Shown: piece after piece, positions 5,821 through 8,356 of the stretch
Numbering within the stretch: position 1 is the stretch's first letter
Layout of the letters: each line of letters begins with the position of its first letter
Assembly (NCBI GenBank): GCA_012798025.1
Contig: JAAZNX010000107.1
Span: forward strand, 1 to 8,356
Source of the DNA: Methanothrix sp.
GTDB taxonomy: Archaea > Halobacteriota > Methanosarcinia > Methanotrichales > Methanotrichaceae
Direction: 5' to 3'
Length of the DNA stretch: 8,356 bases
Notes under the pieces: model-generated
Seen by the model: the letters and a program-made list of their open reading frames with translations, nothing else
The model's database searches: none
Told to the model about the DNA's origin: nothing
Position numbers and translations under genes: made by a program

Positions 5821-7290
5821 ATGCTATCGGAAAGCGATGCCAGAGTTCTGAGAGCGATATCTGATGGACTTTATGATCCCAAGATCATCGCCGAAAAGCT
5901 GAATATGAAGGTTGAGGCTGTTCGGGCCTCTGCGGACGCTTTAGCTGAGAGCGGATTGGTCCGGGTCACCAAATCGGTCCGGGAGGTCTTCTCGCTCACC
6001 GCAGAAGGGCAAAGGTATGGGAAGGAGGGCCTTCCAGAGAGGAGGCTTCTGCAGGAGATAGCCTCGGGCAAGCCCATGTCTGAGCTGAAGGACCCGAACA
6101 TCAAGATCGGCCTTGGCTGGTTGCGCAAAAAGGGCTGGGCAGTGATTCAGGCAGGCGTGATAAAACCCATCGGCACTGCTGCCAAAGGCAAGGATGAGGA
6201 GGTCTTGGAGAGCCTGCTGGAAGGAGCCAAGAGCTGTGAGAGCCTGGACAGCAGTGGTCTGGAAGCCCTAAAAAACCGTGGGTTGGTGTCTTCGAGCAAG
6301 ACCAAAGAGTGGCGGTACGAGATCACCCCCGAGGGCAGAAGGATAGCATCCGAGATCGGAGATGCTGAAGTTCAGTCCTTGACGATCATCGCCTCAGGGA
6401 TGATAAAAAGCGGGGATTGGGATGGCAGCAGGCTCAGATATGATGGCAAGCTTTACCATGCCCGCTCCTACGACGTAACACTCGCCGCAGACAGGATCTA
6501 CCCAGGCAAGAAGCACCCATACCAAAGGCTAATCGACCGCATGCGAGGGATAATGCTGGAGATGGGCTTCTCAGAGATCAAGGGGCAGGTCGTGCAGTCC
6601 AGCTTCTGGAACTTCGATGCTCTCTTCCAGCCGCAGGACCATCCAGCGCGAGAGATGCAGGACACATTTTACCTAGACAGCAAGGCTGAGATACCAGACT
6701 ACTCTCGGGTCAAGGAGATGCACGAGCATGGCGGAGGCATTGGATCGACGGGCTGGGGCGGCAGCTGGAGCCCTGAAGTTGCCCGCCAAGAGGTGCTGCG
6801 CACTCATACCACAGGAGTTACCATCAAGTATCTGGCAGAGCATCCCATGCCGCCTGTCAAGGTCTTCGGCATAGACCGCGTCTACAGGCGCGAGGCCATA
6901 GATGCCACGCACACCCCAGAGTTCGAGCAGCTCGAGGGCGTCATCATGGACGAGGGCGTGAGCTTCCGACATCTTCTGGGCTTCTTGAAGGAGTTCTATC
7001 TCAAGATGGGCTTTGAGGAGGTCCGCTTCAGGCCAGGATACTTCCCGTACACTGAGCCCTCAGTGGAGCCTGAGGTATTCATCGATGGCCTGGGCTGGGT
7101 GGAGCTGGGGGGAGCGGGCGTATTTCGCAAAGAGGTTACAGCGCCCTTCGGCATAGAGCAGCGCGTGCTGGCATGGGGCCTTGGCGTCTCCCGCGTGGCT
7201 ATGCTCAAGCTTGGCCTGAAGGACCTGCGACTGCTCTATCAGTCGGACATTCAATGGCTTCGAGAGACACCCCTTTCCATTGAGTCATAG
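5821..7290 (+). CDS. pheS: phenylalanine--tRNA ligase, alpha subunit
   Basis: This is the catalytic subunit of the (alpha-beta)2 phenylalanyl-tRNA synthetase, which activates Phe with ATP and loads it onto tRNA-Phe in the cytosol. Starting at ATG 5821 it has 489 residues, a usual length for the archaeal/eukaryotic type. The first roughly 190 residues look like winged-helix DNA/tRNA-binding modules (for example the helix-rich LSESDARVLRAI start). The class II catalytic domain follows: DHPAREMQDTFYL from Asp273, motif 2 with VYRREAIDATHTPEFEQLEG from Val354, and motif 3 GLGVSRVAMLKLGL from Gly453. An in-frame TTG at 5761 or ATG at 5779 would add 20 or 14 residues, but these lack an SD and overlap the leader hairpin. 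The stop at 7288-7290 is followed ten bases later by pheT, so the two form an operon. The structured leader suggests regulation. Confidence 0.96.
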   Translation: MLSESDARVLRAISDGLYDPKIIAEKLNMKVEAVRASADALAESGLVRVTKSVREVFSLTAEGQRYGKEGLPERRLLQEIASGKPMSELKDPNIKIGLGWLRKKGWAVIQAGVIKPIGTAAKGKDEEVLESLLEGAKSCESLDSSGLEALKNRGLVSSSKTKEWRYEITPEGRRIASEIGDAEVQSLTIIASGMIKSGDWDGSRLRYDGKLYHARSYDVTLAADRIYPGKKHPYQRLIDRMRGIMLEMGFSEIKGQVVQSSFWNFDALFQPQDHPAREMQDTFYLDSKAEIPDYSRVKEMHEHGGGIGSTGWGGSWSPEVARQEVLRTHTTGVTIKYLAEHPMPPVKVFGIDRVYRREAIDATHTPEFEQLEGVIMDEGVSFRHLLGFLKEFYLKMGFEEVRFRPGYFPYTEPSVEPEVFIDGLGWVELGGAGVFRKEVTAPFGIEQRVLAWGLGVSRVAMLKLGLKDLRLLYQSDIQWLRETPLSIES

Positions 7291-7300
7291 AGGTCTAAGC

Positions 7301-8356
7301 ATGCCGGTAGTCAGACTTTATTACGAGGATATGGAGAGGCTGATAGGAGCCTCCCGCGATACAATCATGAGCAGGATGGCCATGATGGGCGCAGACATTG
7401 GAAAAAGGGCCGAATCGGACCATGTGGATGTGGAGTTCTTCCCAGATAGGCCAGATCTTTACAGTCCCGAGGGTGTGGCGAGGGCCATGCAGGGCTTCCT
7501 GGGGATTAAGACGGGACTTGTAAAGTACCCTGTGCAGAAGGGCCCTGTCATTTTGCAGGTAGAAGAATCTGTAAAATCCGTGCGTCCAGTCATCGGCTGC
7601 GCGGTGGTGCGGGGCCTGCAGTTCTCCAGCGAAGCGATTGAGTCGCTAATGGGCCTGCAAGAGGATCTGCACTGGGGCCTTGGCAGGAACAGGCGTAAGG
7701 TGGCCATTGGTGTGCATGACATCTCACGCGTCAATCCTCCTTTCCGCTATCTAGGAGCCGATCCCGAGAGGAAATTCGTGCCACTGGACTTCACAGAGGA
7801 ATTGAGCATGCGGGAGATACTGCAAGAGCATCCAAAAGGCAAGGATTACGGCCACATCCTCGATGGATGTGAGCGCTATCCTCTCATCGTTGATGCCAAC
7901 GACGATGTGCTATCCTTCCCGCCCATCATAAACGGCGATCTGACGCGCGTGACCGATGACACTCACGATCTCTTCATCGACGTCACAGGAGTCGACCCAA
8001 TGGTCTTCAAGGCCCTGAATATCGTCGTGACCTCTCTGGCAGAGCGGGGAGGCAAGATCGAGAGCGTCCTCGTGAAGAGAAGCGAGGGCGATTTCATATC
8101 TCCAAATCTCGAGCCAACTCGCTGGATGGTCAGCGTAGATGAGGCCAACCAGCTGATTGGCTTTGACCTGACAGCAGAAGAGCTGGCCGACTGCCTGAAG
8201 ATGATGCGCTTTGGTGCCCGGGCCGAAGGCTCCATGGTTGAGGTGCACGTCCCTGCATACCGGGCGGACATAATGCACTCCTGGGATATATTCGAGGATG
8301 CAGCCAAAGGCTTCGGCTACGATAAACTCGTGGCAGAACTTCCAAAGACAGTGACC
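7301..8356 (+). CDS. pheT: phenylalanine--tRNA ligase, beta subunit (5' part)
   Basis: The first 352 codons are open to the window edge. The archaeal beta subunit is usually about 550 residues, so roughly 200 are missing. The N-terminus MPVVRLYYEDMERLIG with FFPDRPDLYSPEG (46-58) matches the archaeal/eukaryotic PheT B1 region. There is no N-terminal tRNA-binding (EMAP-like) domain as in bacterial PheT, which is normal for this type. The middle (about 90-270) corresponds to the B3/B4 editing region that hydrolyses Tyr-tRNA-Phe, including NPPFRYLGAD. The segment with VPAYRADIMHSWDIFEDAAKG near the visible end belongs to the B5 domain. GAGGT at 7290-7294, sharing the last base of the pheS stop, gives a good SD six bases before ATG 7301. 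It pairs with the PheS subunit encoded just upstream. Confidence 0.96.
   Translation, partial: MPVVRLYYEDMERLIGASRDTIMSRMAMMGADIGKRAESDHVDVEFFPDRPDLYSPEGVARAMQGFLGIKTGLVKYPVQKGPVILQVEESVKSVRPVIGCAVVRGLQFSSEAIESLMGLQEDLHWGLGRNRRKVAIGVHDISRVNPPFRYLGADPERKFVPLDFTEELSMREILQEHPKGKDYGHILDGCERYPLIVDANDDVLSFPPIINGDLTRVTDDTHDLFIDVTGVDPMVFKALNIVVTSLAERGGKIESVLVKRSEGDFISPNLEPTRWMVSVDEANQLIGFDLTAEELADCLKMMRFGARAEGSMVEVHVPAYRADIMHSWDIFEDAAKGFGYDKLVAELPKTVT

Noticed and set aside
7459..8345. Minus-strand frames at the right end of the window.
   Set aside because: They are antisense shadows of the open pheT frame, which has clear family motifs throughout.

Overview
This window looks like a piece of a methanogenic euryarchaeal chromosome, probably Methanosarcinales and perhaps Methanothrix/Methanosaeta-like. 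The genus is a guess from general protein character. The archaeal assignment is firmer. It rests on an AglB/STT3 oligosaccharyltransferase of archaeal layout, archaeal-type PheS and PheT, a probable archaeal DUF2124 protein, a tRNA gene without an encoded CCA tail, and TATA-box-like promoters in front of genes that partly lack ribosome binding sites. Base composition is moderately GC-rich and looks even across the window. I see no insertion sequence, phage gene, CRISPR array or integration site.

Layout: tRNA-Ile(GAT) on the plus strand (63-136) has its own promoter. It converges on a small DUF2124-like gene on the minus strand (169-660). A 53-bp divergent promoter region separates that gene from a COG2509-type FAD-dependent oxidoreductase (714-2081). 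From there everything is on the plus strand: aglB (2132-4894), a creatininase-family metal hydrolase overlapping the end of aglB by ATGA (4891-5625), a 195-nt leader region (5626-5820), pheS (5821-7290, start re-assigned from its Shine-Dalgarno sequence) and the first 352 codons of pheT (7301 to the window edge).

Functionally, pheS and pheT encode the two subunits of phenylalanyl-tRNA synthetase and are clearly one operon (10-nt gap, SD in the gap). AglB transfers lipid-linked glycans to Asn-X-Ser/Thr sites on the outside of the cell. The creatininase-family protein is translationally coupled to it, but no shared pathway is evident. The FAD protein carries a ferredoxin-like Cys cluster.

The most unusual part is the pheST leader. 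A canonical TATA box overlaps the creatininase stop codon. Downstream of it come a 7-bp hairpin, an SD-preceded 12-codon reading frame MGIFGHLVFSFF (4 Phe codons, three of them in the last four sense codons), a U-rich tract, and, two bases after its stop codon, a perfect 9-bp GC-rich inverted repeat that ends just before the pheS SD. This arrangement resembles a phenylalanine-sensing leader peptide with an attenuating hairpin, which would be notable in an archaeon. The simpler alternative is that the Phe codons are only a U-tract terminator read in one frame.
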